Shown here: positions 1 through 8,972 of the stretch, one piece after another | Position numbering within the stretch: position 1 is the first letter of the stretch | Layout of the letters: the number at the start of each line of letters is the position of its first letter | Source of the DNA: Bacillota bacterium | Lineage (GTDB): Bacteria; Bacillota; Clostridia; Christensenellales; CAG-138 | Assembly (NCBI GenBank): GCA_023451115.1 | Contig: JAEXFV010000154.1 | Location: forward strand, 1-64,000 | Direction: 5' to 3' | Length of the DNA stretch: 64,000 bases | Program-made: the position numbers and the translations under genes | The notes under the pieces: model-generated | Databases searched by the model: none | What the model was told of the DNA's origin: nothing | Seen by the model: only the letters and a program-made list of their open reading frames with translations

Positions 1-4
1 AGTT

Positions 5-40
5 AAGGGCGAAGATGCTTTTTCGGTATCTTCGCCCTTT
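5..40. terminator. Hairpin, probable intrinsic terminator
   Basis: A perfect 12-bp stem (AAGGGCGAAGAT / ATCTTCGCCCTT) encloses an 11-nt loop. On the plus strand it runs into a T-rich stretch. It lies just downstream of the minus-strand lipoprotein gene and may serve that gene, a gene left of the window, or both. Confidence 0.6.
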
Positions 41-65
41 GTCTGTTTATTCGGATGTAACCCTT

Positions 66-551
66 TTAGGTGTCAAATTCAAAATAATAGAATATGTTTG
101 TATCACTATCATAAAAAGCTAAAGAGAAGTTAAATGAGTTACGACTGAATAACTCAGAATCATCAGATGAATCTTCAGCTTCAGAATGACGATCGATAAA
201 GCAATAATATCCATTCTCAATTTTAGGTATATGTGCTTCCTCAGATAAATTATATCCATAACTCATACCGCCTTTTTCTCCGCCGAACATAATCAAGTCA
301 AGATTTTCTGATAATGGCATATCATTCCAACTATCTACAATTTCCAAAGCGGTTTCTGTATTATTGGAGCAGTCTAAAATCAAGTAATAAGATCCATCTC
401 CATGAAAACCGCCGTGGGTATCCTGCTCTTCAACAACAGTAAAATCTTTTTTAGAAAAACCAAAATAATCATCTGACGGTGTATCGGCTGAACAGGCAGG
501 TAGTGCAATTATAAAAATCAGCATTAACATGATTGCTAATATTTTTCTCAT
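66..551 (-). CDS. Putative lipoprotein, uncharacterised
   Basis: 161 aa, family not recognised. The N-terminus is a lipoprotein signal peptide: basic MRK, a hydrophobic stretch, then a lipobox LPAC with the lipidated Cys at residue 20, so the product should be anchored on the outer face of the membrane. The mature part is acidic and rich in Asp, Ser, Tyr and Phe, with no motif I can name. An AAGGA sits 9 nt before the ATG. The start is only 12 nt after the XRE gene stop, so it is the third gene of a minus-strand operon (DUF2975, XRE, lipoprotein). Local base composition is AT-rich compared with most of the window. Function unknown. Confidence 0.75.
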   Translation of the reverse strand: MRKILAIMLMLIFIIALPACSADTPSDDYFGFSKKDFTVVEEQDTHGGFHGDGSYYLILDCSNNTETALEIVDSWNDMPLSENLDLIMFGGEKGGMSYGYNLSEEAHIPKIENGYYCFIDRHSEAEDSSDDSELFSRNSFNFSLAFYDSDTNIFYYFEFDT

Positions 552-563
552 TTTATGACATCC

Positions 564-776
564 TTATCCCTTTCTGTATTCTAAAATGTCTCCGGGTTGG
601 CAGTCTAATGCTTCACATAACTTTATAAGGGTGGATATTTTCAGGGCTTTCGCTTTTCCGTTTTTTAAGACCGACACATTTGCAATGGTAATTCCGACTT
701 TTTCAGAGAGCTCTGTTACGCTCATTTTTCTTTTAGCAAGCATTACATCAATATTAAAAATAATTTCTCCGTCCAT
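564..776 (-). CDS. XRE/Cro-CI family small transcriptional regulator
   Basis: 70 aa, almost entirely one helix-turn-helix domain (KRKMSVTELSEKVGIT, then LKNGKAKALKISTLIKLCEAL), ending in the CQPGDILEYR signature of the single-domain XRE regulators that accompany DUF2975 proteins. I chose the ATG at 776 over a longer reading to 803 because a GAGGAGG lies 5-6 nt upstream of it and the protein then begins MDGEIIFNIDVMLAKRK, as family members do. It follows the DUF2975 gene by 10 nt. Such pairs are common in Firmicutes; the target is not known, and autoregulation is an inference. Confidence 0.9.
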   Translation of the reverse strand: MDGEIIFNIDVMLAKRKMSVTELSEKVGITIANVSVLKNGKAKALKISTLIKLCEALDCQPGDILEYRKG

Positions 777-786
777 TGCAACCTCC

Positions 787-1266
787 TCATATGGTCCAGT
801 CACTTTGTTCCTGTAATGCAGCCGCCTTTTTTACTAAGTGCGATAGAACTGCAGAAGCTACTGCTACCGCCACACCAACAAATACAATAATAAATGAAGC
901 AATCACAACACCTGGATGGCTCATATTAAGAAAAAGCAAAACAATATTTCCGATAAAAAAGAAACCGGCATCGGCAACAGCGAGAACAGAAATCGACTTT
1001 AGTAAAGAAGCGTTCTGCTCAGAAAACGATAGGTCTTTTCCAATATTGGATGATATTTTCCAAGCTAAATACAGAACCATAAAACAAGGAATACCTGATA
1101 CCCAAATAAAAATAAGCCAGGGCCAAAAACGATTAGAAAATTCGGGATATAATGTTCGTAAACTCAAACCATACATAGGAATGATAAAAGTATATATAAT
1201 CAATCCGCAGATGCCAACTCCGAGTAAAATCAATTTTAGCCATTTTGAAAGATGTTTTTGTTCCAT
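787..1266 (-). CDS. DUF2975 family membrane protein
   Basis: 159 aa with about four transmembrane segments (around residues 12-32, 50-70, 95-115 and 120-142), the arrangement of DUF2975 proteins. These are usually encoded directly before a small XRE regulator, as here, and are thought to act with it, but the biochemical role is unknown. The ATG at 1266 is preceded by AAGGAGG with a 9-nt spacer; the upstream in-frame start near 1317 has no such site. It is the first gene of a three-gene minus-strand operon with a promoter about 30 bp upstream. Confidence 0.85.
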   Translation of the reverse strand: MEQKHLSKWLKLILLGVGICGLIIYTFIIPMYGLSLRTLYPEFSNRFWPWLIFIWVSGIPCFMVLYLAWKISSNIGKDLSFSEQNASLLKSISVLAVADAGFFFIGNIVLLFLNMSHPGVVIASFIIVFVGVAVAVASAVLSHLVKKAAALQEQSDWTI

Positions 1267-1296
1267 GCAAATTAGCCTCCTTAATCTGATAAAAAT

Positions 1297-1324
1297 AATA
1301 TACCACCATTTAATCAAATTTCAA
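1297..1324 (-). promoter_or_regulatory. Sigma-A-type promoter of the DUF2975-XRE-lipoprotein operon
   Basis: On the minus strand: -35 TTGAAA, 16-bp spacer, -10 TATATT, ending about 30 nt before the DUF2975 start codon. Each hexamer matches the consensus at 5 of 6 positions. Confidence 0.6.
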
Positions 1325-1678
1325 TAATAATTTATCGTATCACAATAAATACAGAATGCAGTACGATATATGTAAGTCTGCAGGCAGGATTGCCCTGCGG
1401 TGTTGTTGCCTTAGTCAAAGTTACCTTTCTCTGTCAAAGGCCTTTCTGTTTCTCGTCTGCTATTTGTCCTCTGCCTGAAGCAGCCTTAGTTGATATTGAG
1501 CGTAGGCTTCGGCGGCATATCCTGCTGACGGATAAGATGATCAGCGGAGCATAAAAATTCCCCTTGTTTCGGCTCATAAGGGCAAAAACAAGGGAAAATA
1601 CATAAGGTTTGCACATTATATAGGCGAAAAGTCTTGAAAATACAGCGTTTTTACAGGATTGGATAGATAAATTTGAAT
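1325..1678. other. AT-rich intergenic stretch without a supported gene
   Basis: About 350 bp between the DUF2975 operon promoter and the VanZ-like gene. A minus-strand open frame (1434-1697) crosses it but overlaps the 3' end of the VanZ-like gene, has no recognisable domain and no convincing ribosome binding site. A direct match (CAAGG/CCTTG inverted around 1560-1590) is short. I see no RNA or clear mobile-element end; it may be decayed DNA. Confidence 0.4.
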
Positions 1679-2281
1679 TTATAATATCATTTCCCATAAT
1701 AGTGATGAAATAAATGGCTGTAATAAAAACATAATAAGTACCACTGTTCCACAGATCATATACAAATCTTTACTTTTTTCATTTGATTTCATACATTGTG
1801 TAAAATTTTTTGTGATTCCTTTTGCCACAAAATACCCAAGCAATGTTCCTGCAATGTTTGTAATAATGTCGTTAATGTCCGTTGTTCGCAAAGTGAAAAT
1901 CTGTGAAAACTCAATTCCAACAGTCATACACAATGCGAATAGCAATGTGCTTTTCATATTTCTGTATTTATCCCATAGCATTGGCAGCAAAATCCCCAAG
2001 GGAACAAATAAAAGAACATTGAGGCAAGCGTTTGAAAAATCAGAGGCCATACCAACAAACGGAAAAACATTGACTGTAAAATCGAAATGGATAGATATTA
2101 TGCTGGGAAAACCAACAAGGGCGAAAACCGCAACCAGATAAAATGCTAACACCATATATATTAGCGCTTGTTTTAGATTGTGAAAAATAAATTTATTATA
2201 TAGGAAAAATACCGGAATGATAAAAACAGAAGCCGCTACCATTTCGATCAGTGTGCCATATATTCTGTGCATGCTCAACAT
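1679..2281 (-). CDS. VanZ-like family membrane protein
   Basis: 200 aa with about five transmembrane segments. The VanZ-like core is visible: NVLLFVPLGILLPML, GIEFSQIF and TDINDIITNIAGTLLGY. VanZ itself gives low-level teicoplanin resistance by an unclear mechanism; most chromosomal VanZ-like proteins have no assigned role, so resistance should not be assumed. Two starts are close: ATG 2281 (AGGA about 10 nt upstream) and ATG 2272 (GGAG 9 nt upstream). The gene lies in the AT-rich left end and is not clearly in an operon. Confidence 0.85.
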   Translation of the reverse strand: MLSMHRIYGTLIEMVAASVFIIPVFFLYNKFIFHNLKQALIYMVLAFYLVAVFALVGFPSIISIHFDFTVNVFPFVGMASDFSNACLNVLLFVPLGILLPMLWDKYRNMKSTLLFALCMTVGIEFSQIFTLRTTDINDIITNIAGTLLGYFVAKGITKNFTQCMKSNEKSKDLYMICGTVVLIMFLLQPFISSLLWEMIL

Positions 2282-2371
2282 CTCCGCAAATTCCTATTTG
2301 CCCTCCAATATATCACGTAAAAAGAAAAGCCACAAGGCCGCACGAATACACCGCTTTGTGATGCAACGCAC

Positions 2372-2405
2372 AAAAATTGGCGGCAAGCTCAATGCTTGCC
2401 GCCAA
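2372..2405 (-). terminator. Intrinsic terminator of the dipeptidase gene
   Basis: A perfect 11-bp stem (TTGGCGGCAAG / CTTGCCGCCAA) with a 7-nt loop, followed on the minus strand by TTTTTG, 80 nt beyond the dipeptidase stop codon. Confidence 0.85.
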
Positions 2406-2486
2406 AAAACATTTCATGTGTACCGCATTAACAACCAAGGGCACTTTTGCGAAACGAATGCCTCCGGGCGGGCACAGGGTTCGCTC

Positions 2487-3872
2487 TTACGCTCCCGCCA
2501 AGGCTGCGATTGCCTCCGCCATCATTTGGGTGTGGAAACGCAAATCCTGGATGGAAATATATTCATCCGGCATATGGGCCAGCATGGGTTCTCCCTGCCG
2601 TTCGCACCCAAATGCAGCCGCATTGGCAAACGCCCGGGCATAAGTAGCGCCGCCAATGGCCAAAGGCTGCGCGGAAGAATCCCCGGTAACATCCCGGTAA
2701 ACCCGCAGCAGTGTTTCCACCAGCTCGCCTTCCAGGGGCAGAGCATGGCCTGGTTGGATATGATCCTTCTGGAAGGCCAGCCCCAACGGTTCCAGCTTGG
2801 CAGCCAGTTTGGCGCCTACGGCTTCCGGCTGCAAACACAGTGGCGCACGCACATCGGTAGTAAGGCGCAAGCCCTGTTCATCCCAATGCAGAATGCCCAG
2901 GTTTAGAGTAAGGCGGCCGGTTTCATCCTGCACATCTAAATCAAAGCCTTCGCCATGCTGGTCCATGGAAAACAGGCTTGCCAGGCCGCAAATGGTGTCG
3001 CCGCCGGGGATATCGCCGATGGGAAGCTTGCTCAAAAGCTGCAGAAGCCACAATAAGGCGTTATGGCCTTCTTCGGGGGTGGATGCATGGGCGGCATGGC
3101 CACAAACCTGGATTAGGGTGCCGTTGCGTTCCTGGGTACAGGAAGTGGAAAAGCCTTCCCGCTGCTCCAGCGCTTGGGAAGAAACGGCGAAGGGTACCCA
3201 GGCCTGGGCTGCTCCAGGCACCACGTTGGCCCGTTCTCCGGCAGCAATGCGGATGGGAGAAACGTCTGCACAGCCAAAGGTGTTGTGGCAAATGCTCCGT
3301 TCTGCCCATACCAGCGGATAGGTCCCATCTGGGGAGAATGAAAGGCTGGGGAGGGGTTCCGTTTCTTTATAACGGCGGATGCATTCCCATTCTTCTTCTT
3401 CATCGCAGCCCAGCAGGATACGGACTTTTCGTTTTAGCGGGATGCCCGCGGCCATGACTGCATGCAGGGCATATAAGGCGCATACGGCGGGCCCCTTATC
3501 GTCCATGGTTCCCCGGCCATAAATGCGCTGGCCTACCATTTCACCGCTAAAAGGCGCCGCCTTGGTCCACCCGGCGCCTGCAGGTACTACATCCAGATGG
3601 CATAGCACACCCAGCAGTTCCTCCCCTTGGCCGCTATCCGCCAGGCCCACATAGCCGTCCAGGTTTTTGGTGGAGAATCCCAGCTTGCGCCCCAGGCACA
3701 GCGCTGCCTCCAAGCAGTCCTCAATGGGTTTGCCCAAAGGCATATTGGGTTGGGCTGCCTCTTTTACGCTGGGGATCCGTACCAACTCCTGTACACTGCG
3801 GATTAGCTGAGGCATGTTGGCGTCGATATCCTGTAACATAGCCTGGCGTTGTGTCTGCGTCATCGAATACAT
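2487..3872 (-). CDS. Sapep family M20 metallodipeptidase
   Basis: 461 aa, the normal size for Sapep/PepV-type M20 peptidases, which cleave dipeptides in the cytoplasm using two metal ions (Mn2+ or Zn2+). Metal-site motifs are present in order: HLDVVPAG (His and Asp), GRGTMDDKGPA (bridging Asp), CDEEEEWE (catalytic Glu pair) and a late LAHMPDEYI His. A GGAAGG lies 8 nt before the ATG. It starts 29 nt after the YitT gene and is probably co-transcribed with it. A role in peptide scavenging fits the amino-acid-fermenting gene set nearby (iorAB), which is inference. Confidence 0.92.
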   Translation of the reverse strand: MYSMTQTQRQAMLQDIDANMPQLIRSVQELVRIPSVKEAAQPNMPLGKPIEDCLEAALCLGRKLGFSTKNLDGYVGLADSGQGEELLGVLCHLDVVPAGAGWTKAAPFSGEMVGQRIYGRGTMDDKGPAVCALYALHAVMAAGIPLKRKVRILLGCDEEEEWECIRRYKETEPLPSLSFSPDGTYPLVWAERSICHNTFGCADVSPIRIAAGERANVVPGAAQAWVPFAVSSQALEQREGFSTSCTQERNGTLIQVCGHAAHASTPEEGHNALLWLLQLLSKLPIGDIPGGDTICGLASLFSMDQHGEGFDLDVQDETGRLTLNLGILHWDEQGLRLTTDVRAPLCLQPEAVGAKLAAKLEPLGLAFQKDHIQPGHALPLEGELVETLLRVYRDVTGDSSAQPLAIGGATYARAFANAAAFGCERQGEPMLAHMPDEYISIQDLRFHTQMMAEAIAALAGA

Positions 3873-3901
3873 AAGGGTCGCCTTCCTTTCCTAAAAGCCT
3901 A

Positions 3902-4795
3902 CTATGAGTTCATTGCGGCAAAACCACGGCCAACCACTTCCCGTGTGTCGATGATGGAGAACAGGGCGCCCGGGTCGTGTTGACGGATAATGCTGCGGAT
4001 CGCTCCCAGTTCCACCGTACGGACAATGCAGTAGACAATGGTTTTATCCTGCCCAGTATACGCACCTTTTGCAGGAATATACGTTACGCCCCTACCCAGG
4101 CGTTGCAGCACCAGCGGCGCAATCTCCTCCCATTTGTCCGAAATGATGAACACCGTTTTGGTGCGGTTGAGACCTTGGAGCACATTGTTATACGCTACAT
4201 TGGAAACAAACATGGCGATAATGGACAGCAGGGCGATCTCCAAGCCGTTTACCAGGGCCAACAGGCCGATGATGATGATATTAATGGCGATGTTAATGCT
4301 GCCTAAGGAGAAAGAGAAACGCTTGTTGAGCATGATGGAAAGCACATCCATGCCGCCCATAGAAGCGCCAAAGCGGATTGCCGGCGCGCCTGCCGCGCCC
4401 ATCAGCACCCCGCCGAAGAGCACTGCGATAAGCCGCTCTTCCACAGGCAGCACAAAATGGGGCGTGACGGCCAACACGAAAGTGAAGAGCACCGTAGCCA
4501 GGATGCTGTAAAGCACCAGCCGCAGATTTAAGTGCCGGTAACCTAAAATCATAATGGGTACGTTAAGGGCTAAAATCACAATCCAACTGGGAATACCAAA
4601 TGCGTATTGGCATAACAGGGCAATTCCGGTTACGCCGCCGCCTACCAGACCGTTAGGCTGGTAAATACTGGAAGTGATCAAAGCCTGAATGATGCAGCCT
4701 GCGGTAAGGGTCAATAGCGTCAATAGCTCCTGCCGCCAGCCTAAAAAACACGATTTGCCCTGTTTGAGCTTTTTGTTGCATGCCATATCCTGCAT
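3902..4795 (-). CDS. YitT family membrane protein (DUF161 + DUF2179)
   Basis: 297 aa. The N-terminal two thirds have five or six hydrophobic segments with the family signature NGLVGGGVTGIALL; the cytoplasmic C-terminal DUF2179 domain follows (KTVFIISDKWEEIAPLV, GRGVTYIPAKGAYTGQDKTIVYCIV). YitT proteins are putative transporters without an established substrate. The ATG at 4795 has AAAGGA 7 nt upstream; the longer frame to 4849 lacks one. It precedes the Sapep dipeptidase on the same strand. Confidence 0.9.
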   Translation of the reverse strand: MQDMACNKKLKQGKSCFLGWRQELLTLLTLTAGCIIQALITSSIYQPNGLVGGGVTGIALLCQYAFGIPSWIVILALNVPIMILGYRHLNLRLVLYSILATVLFTFVLAVTPHFVLPVEERLIAVLFGGVLMGAAGAPAIRFGASMGGMDVLSIMLNKRFSFSLGSINIAINIIIIGLLALVNGLEIALLSIIAMFVSNVAYNNVLQGLNRTKTVFIISDKWEEIAPLVLQRLGRGVTYIPAKGAYTGQDKTIVYCIVRTVELGAIRSIIRQHDPGALFSIIDTREVVGRGFAAMNS

Positions 4796-4888
4796 ATCAA
4801 AATCCTTTCTCCCCCTTCCCAACAGCCGGATCGATTTCGGGGATTTCAAAATATTTTATGTCAAAGCCTGCGGTTTTTGCTGGATCTT

Positions 4889-4908
4889 CCCAAAATGATC
4901 ATTTTGGG
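4889..4908. repeat. 20-bp perfect palindrome in a divergent intergenic region
   Basis: CCCAAAATGATCATTTTGGG is self-complementary over 20 bp. It lies in the 377-bp gap between the divergent YitT and amidase genes, about 95 bp upstream of the yitT start and 265 bp upstream of the amidase start. There is no T-run on either side, so an operator is more likely than a terminator. Nothing else in this gap was identifiable. Confidence 0.6.
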
Positions 4909-5172
4909 GTTTCAGCGCATTGCTGCCGCCATCCTTTGCCTGGCGCTCCCGGGGCTTTGCACTTAAGCGGGGAAATCCTGGAAAAGACAGTGGCTGTGAC
5001 TGCTGTTTGTGTATTGAGTATACGGGTGGAGGGCGGGAATGTCAAAGCAGGTAAGAAAAATTTCCCAAAGGTTTTCTTTTACACTGTGTTCATGGTATCT
5101 CTAAGGGGTTTGTGCTATCCTAAAGAAAGCTTGAGGAACATGTCGGAAAATGAAGGAGAAGAAACAAAAGCC

Positions 5173-5859
5173 ATGCGTAAATGGGGAAGGTGGATTCTAT
5201 TAACGGGGCTGGGCGTTGTGGTAGCGTTGCTGCTGGTTAAGGCGCTGTCATTGGCAGGGATATTTGGGCCGGCCCATCCAGCTGCGGCAATCCTGACAGA
5301 ACAGGGCGTATTGATCGATCCCGGGCATGGCGGATTTGATGTGGGAGCGATCGGCGTATCCGGGTCCGAGGAGGATAAGCTGAATCTGGAAATGGCGCAG
5401 GCTCTCAAGCAGGAGCTGGAAAGCAGGGGGATCCCGGCAGAACTTTTGCGGCCTACCCAGGAAGCCCTGGCACAAACCAAAGAGGCGGATATGGAAGCCC
5501 GCGCCCAGGCTATACGGGAGAGCACGGCGGCAGTGCTGATCAGCCTCCACATGAACAGCTTTCCGCAAGACGCAAGCGTCCACGGCCCCCAGGTATTTTA
5601 CCAGCAGGATTCCCACATCGGCCAGGATTTCGCCTCTGTCTTGCAACCATACTTAAACGATGTTGCAAACGGTACGAGAAAGCCCGCCGCCCAACGGCTG
5701 ATTGTGCTCAGCGCCGCGGAAGGGGTGCTCCCGGGGGTGCTGGTGGAATGCGGTTTTCTTACCAATGCAGAAGAAGAGGAAAACTTGAAAAAACCCGGAT
5801 ACCGTAAGCGCTTTGCGGCGGCGCTGGCGGACGGAATTCAGGCCTATTGCCAGGGATAA
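5173..5859 (+). CDS. cwlD: N-acetylmuramoyl-L-alanine amidase, CwlD-like
   Basis: 228 aa: one N-terminal membrane anchor (residues about 6-28), then an Amidase_3 domain. The zinc-site motifs are VLIDPGHGGFDVGAIG (His), an NLEMAQAL Glu, SLHMNSF (His) and a C-terminal LVECGFLTN with the catalytic Glu. Size and layout match CwlD, the sporulation amidase that starts muramic-lactam formation in spore cortex; other anchored amidases look alike, so the symbol is probable, not certain. The ATG at 5173 has AGGAG 14 nt upstream (a long spacer); an in-frame ATG at 5140 is the alternative. The SpoIID-like gene follows on the same strand. Confidence 0.85.
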   Translation: MRKWGRWILLTGLGVVVALLLVKALSLAGIFGPAHPAAAILTEQGVLIDPGHGGFDVGAIGVSGSEEDKLNLEMAQALKQELESRGIPAELLRPTQEALAQTKEADMEARAQAIRESTAAVLISLHMNSFPQDASVHGPQVFYQQDSHIGQDFASVLQPYLNDVANGTRKPAAQRLIVLSAAEGVLPGVLVECGFLTNAEEEENLKKPGYRKRFAAALADGIQAYCQG

Positions 5860-5988
5860 CATCCTGGTAATCTGTGAACAAACGAAAAACTTCTCACATA
5901 AGTTCCCCACAAGCGGCAGGATATTTGGTACAATAAAACAGTATATCTTAGGCTTTTATGTCAACTTTTTAATAAAGGGGTAGAAACA

Positions 5989-8799
5989 ATGCACAAAAGG
6001 CTTTCTTTTCTGCTGGCGCTTGCGCTGCTGATGTCCCTCACGCTGGGTATTGGCGCACCGGCCCTAGCAGCCACTGATTATTCTAATGTGCGGGTGCGGC
6101 TTTCCGTAGGCAGTGTCAATTCCATGACCATTCCCGTAAGCGGCACTTACTTCATCCAGGAGAATGGCGTAACCTTTAAAAACGGCACGTTAACCGCTGA
6201 GGTTTCCGGCGGACAGATTGTATTGAGCCACTCTTCCGGCGGAGAACTTTATTCCGGCAGCAGCGTGAACATTATGCGCCAAAGCATAGAGCCTTCTGCG
6301 GGATACCTGCGCATTGCCACAAGCCATGGTACCAGGAGCTATTTGGGCCATCTCAACCTGCGGCGCACCAGCAGCGGCTATATCCAGGCGGTGAACACGG
6401 TGCCGCTGGCCCATTATCTTTACGGCGTGGTAGCTTATGAAATGAATGATAATTTCCCCCTGGAGGCGCTGAAGGCCCAGGCGGTAGCTGCAAAATGCTA
6501 TGTGCTGGCCAATATGAACCCCAGCAGCTATTATGACATTGGCGATACTGCCAGCGACCAGGTATACAAAGGCTATGTGTCCAGCTATAAAAATGTGATC
6601 AAAGCGGTGGACGCTACCTGGAATGTGGGATTGTATCTGGGCAGTTCCATCCTGTGCAGCTATTTTGCAGCCAGCAACGGCGGTTCCACGCTGCTCCCAT
6701 CCGATGCCTGGAGCGGCAGCAACCGCTATCAGTGGGACAAGGCCTTCAAACGGGTAGAGGACCCTTATGATGTAAAAAACCCTCTGAGCGTGCAGGAAAC
6801 CATATTTTTCCCTGAGGATGGGGATGATGGCGATATGTCCACAGCATTGGGAAATTACCTGCGGAACCGGGCCGCTATGGCATTGGCGAACGAAGGGGTT
6901 TCCTGTACGGTGTTGAGCATCGATGCTATCAATGAACTGGAAATTGTCCAGATGGATTATTCCGACAGCGATAATATTGTTGCCTATATTGATATGGATG
7001 TACTGATCCGGGATGCGGATGGCGATAAATCGGAAGAAAATGTAGCATATAATTTTTATATCAACGAGCTCAAATGGAATGGCGTCACCACCAAAACCCA
7101 AAGCCTGCGTTTATACACAGTAGAGGAAAGCCGAAAAGGATTTGAGGTGTATCGGGGGCGCTATGGCCATGGCGTGGGATTATCCCAGCGCGGGGCGGAG
7201 CAAATGGCAAACGATGGCTGGGATTATGAAGAGATTTTAGAGTTCTACTATCCCGGTGCAAAGCTCAAGGACATGAAGCTCTCTAAGCCAACCGATCCGG
7301 TAAACAACAATGCCGGTTCCAGCAGCGCTGGCTCCAGCAATGCCGACTCCAATACGCAACCCCCAGCCAGCGGGGATATTACAGCAACCGCGGTGACCAA
7401 GAGCAGCGTGAATTTCAGAACGGGCCCCGGCACCAATTACACCAAATTGGGCTCCGTACCCGGCGGCACGAATTTAAATGTATATGGGGAGAGCAATGGA
7501 TGGAGCCTGGTGGCCTATCAGGGGACGCAGGGTTACATTCGAAACGACTATCTAACCATCACGCCGGTAAGCAGCGGCAGCAACAACAGTTCCGGCAACC
7601 AGGGCGGCTCCGGTAGCAGCGATGGATATGCCGTAGCGGCCTATGGCGAGGTTACCTCCAATACCCTGAATTTCCGGGATAAGGCGGTAACCGGCAAGGT
7701 GCTCCAGCAATTGAAAAAAGGAGACCAGATAGACATTTATGCGTATGTAGAGGATTCTACGTGGTACTATTGCGCTGCAAAAGGGATGGAAGGGTATGTA
7801 AGCGCCCAATATATCAAGCTGACGGGAACGCCTTCCAACAGCTCTTCGGGCAGCGGCAGCCAATCCAATACCCAGCCTTCTGTTTCCAGCGGCATGGCGG
7901 CGGCAGGGTCTATTGGCGTAATCAACAATGAAACCGCTTATTGGCATAAAAATCCCGCCTTTGTGGCCAAAGATGTGATGGGGCGCTTCCCCAACGGTAC
8001 AACCTTGACGCTGGAAGGGTACAGCGGCGAGTTCTATATCGTAACGGTAAATGGTATCACCGGTTATGTTTATCAGGATGATCTGACCATTACCAGTTAT
8101 GCAGGAGAAGCAGCCGGCTCGTCTCCATCCAATACCGCTGGCGCCAGCCAAAGTGTGATGGGCTATGGGCAAACCACCGCCAATGTCAACTTCCGGAAAG
8201 GCCCAGGAACCAATTATGACTCTATAGGGAAACTGGCCAAAGGCACCAAGCTGACCCTGTATGCCAAGGAAAGCAATGGGTGGTATCATGTGCAGGCGGA
8301 TGGCAAAGAGGGTTATGTGAGCGGCGCTTATGTCAAAGTAACCCAACAGGGCAGTACCAGTAGTTCCAGCCAGCCCGGCTCCGCCGCTTCCTCCGGCAGC
8401 AGCGCTACGCTGAAAACCGGCCAAGTGGTAAACGAATGGGTGCGCTTGCGTTCATCTGCCAGTTACAGCACACAGGATAATATCATTGGCGATTATGATG
8501 TAGGCACCCAACTGACCATTTTGGGCGCCAGCGGAAGCTGGTATCAGGTGCAGACCCCGGATGGAAAAACGGGATACATGCACAGCGATTATGTGAAGAT
8601 CACCGGCACCATTTCAACCCGCGCCGGCAAAACCACAGCCCGGGTGAATTTCCGCAAACAAGCCAGCGAGAGCGCCGGCATCATCCAAACCCTTGCAAAA
8701 GGTACGGCCGTTACCATACTGGGAGAAAGCGGAGAATGGTATCAAATTCAGGTGGGTTCTAACATCGGCTATGCGGTAAAACGCTACATCAGCGGCTAA
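5989..8799 (+). CDS. SpoIID/LytB-domain protein with six SH3 repeats
   Basis: 936 aa, exported (signal peptide about residues 1-28, ending ALAA). A SpoIID/LytB domain covers roughly residues 100-430, with VVAYEMNDNFPLEALKAQAVAAKCYV and RYGHGVGLSQRGAEQMANDGWDYEEIL; in SpoIID this fold is a lytic transglycosylase acting on peptidoglycan stripped of stem peptides. About six SH3b repeats follow (near 465, 550, 640, 720, 800 and 880), several with VNFRxGPGTNYxxxG, joined by Ser/Gly-rich linkers. SpoIID proper is about 340 aa and has no SH3 tail, so this is a wall-anchored relative, not the sporulation SpoIID itself. AAGGGG precedes the ATG by 8 nt. It follows the CwlD-like amidase, which makes a compatible substrate; that link is inference. 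Confidence 0.9.
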   Translation: MHKRLSFLLALALLMSLTLGIGAPALAATDYSNVRVRLSVGSVNSMTIPVSGTYFIQENGVTFKNGTLTAEVSGGQIVLSHSSGGELYSGSSVNIMRQSIEPSAGYLRIATSHGTRSYLGHLNLRRTSSGYIQAVNTVPLAHYLYGVVAYEMNDNFPLEALKAQAVAAKCYVLANMNPSSYYDIGDTASDQVYKGYVSSYKNVIKAVDATWNVGLYLGSSILCSYFAASNGGSTLLPSDAWSGSNRYQWDKAFKRVEDPYDVKNPLSVQETIFFPEDGDDGDMSTALGNYLRNRAAMALANEGVSCTVLSIDAINELEIVQMDYSDSDNIVAYIDMDVLIRDADGDKSEENVAYNFYINELKWNGVTTKTQSLRLYTVEESRKGFEVYRGRYGHGVGLSQRGAEQMANDGWDYEEILEFYYPGAKLKDMKLSKPTDPVNNNAGSSSAGSSNADSNTQPPASGDITATAVTKSSVNFRTGPGTNYTKLGSVPGGTNLNVYGESNGWSLVAYQGTQGYIRNDYLTITPVSSGSNNSSGNQGGSGSSDGYAVAAYGEVTSNTLNFRDKAVTGKVLQQLKKGDQIDIYAYVEDSTWYYCAAKGMEGYVSAQYIKLTGTPSNSSSGSGSQSNTQPSVSSGMAAAGSIGVINNETAYWHKNPAFVAKDVMGRFPNGTTLTLEGYSGEFYIVTVNGITGYVYQDDLTITSYAGEAAGSSPSNTAGASQSVMGYGQTTANVNFRKGPGTNYDSIGKLAKGTKLTLYAKESNGWYHVQADGKEGYVSGAYVKVTQQGSTSSSSQPGSAASSGSSATLKTGQVVNEWVRLRSSASYSTQDNIIGDYDVGTQLTILGASGSWYQVQTPDGKTGYMHSDYVKITGTISTRAGKTTARVNFRKQASESAGIIQTLAKGTAVTILGESGEWYQIQVGSNIGYAVKRYISG

Positions 8800-8825
8800 A
8801 CTGCTGAGAAGCAAAAGGATAAAGA

Positions 8826-8851
8826 AAAGGCCTGGCATCTGCCGGGCCTTT
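8826..8851. terminator. Terminator between convergent SpoIID-like and trkH genes
   Basis: Stem AAAGGCC-T-GGC / GCC-G-GGCCTTT around an ATCT loop (one T-G wobble), followed by TCGCTCTTTCC on the plus strand. Located between two convergent genes. Confidence 0.75.
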
Positions 8852-8972
8852 CGCTCTTTCCCTAATTTCTAAGGCTTGCAGGACTCCGCTATAGCGTAAC
8901 GCAGCTTGTGCTTTAGGCGCATTAACATCAGGAGTTTTTGAATTACCTCAGACGCATGCAACATGGATTTGG

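Noticed and set aside
1434..1697. 87-codon minus-strand open frame in the left AT-rich region
   Set aside because: Overlaps the end of the VanZ-like gene, has no domain and no convincing ribosome binding site.
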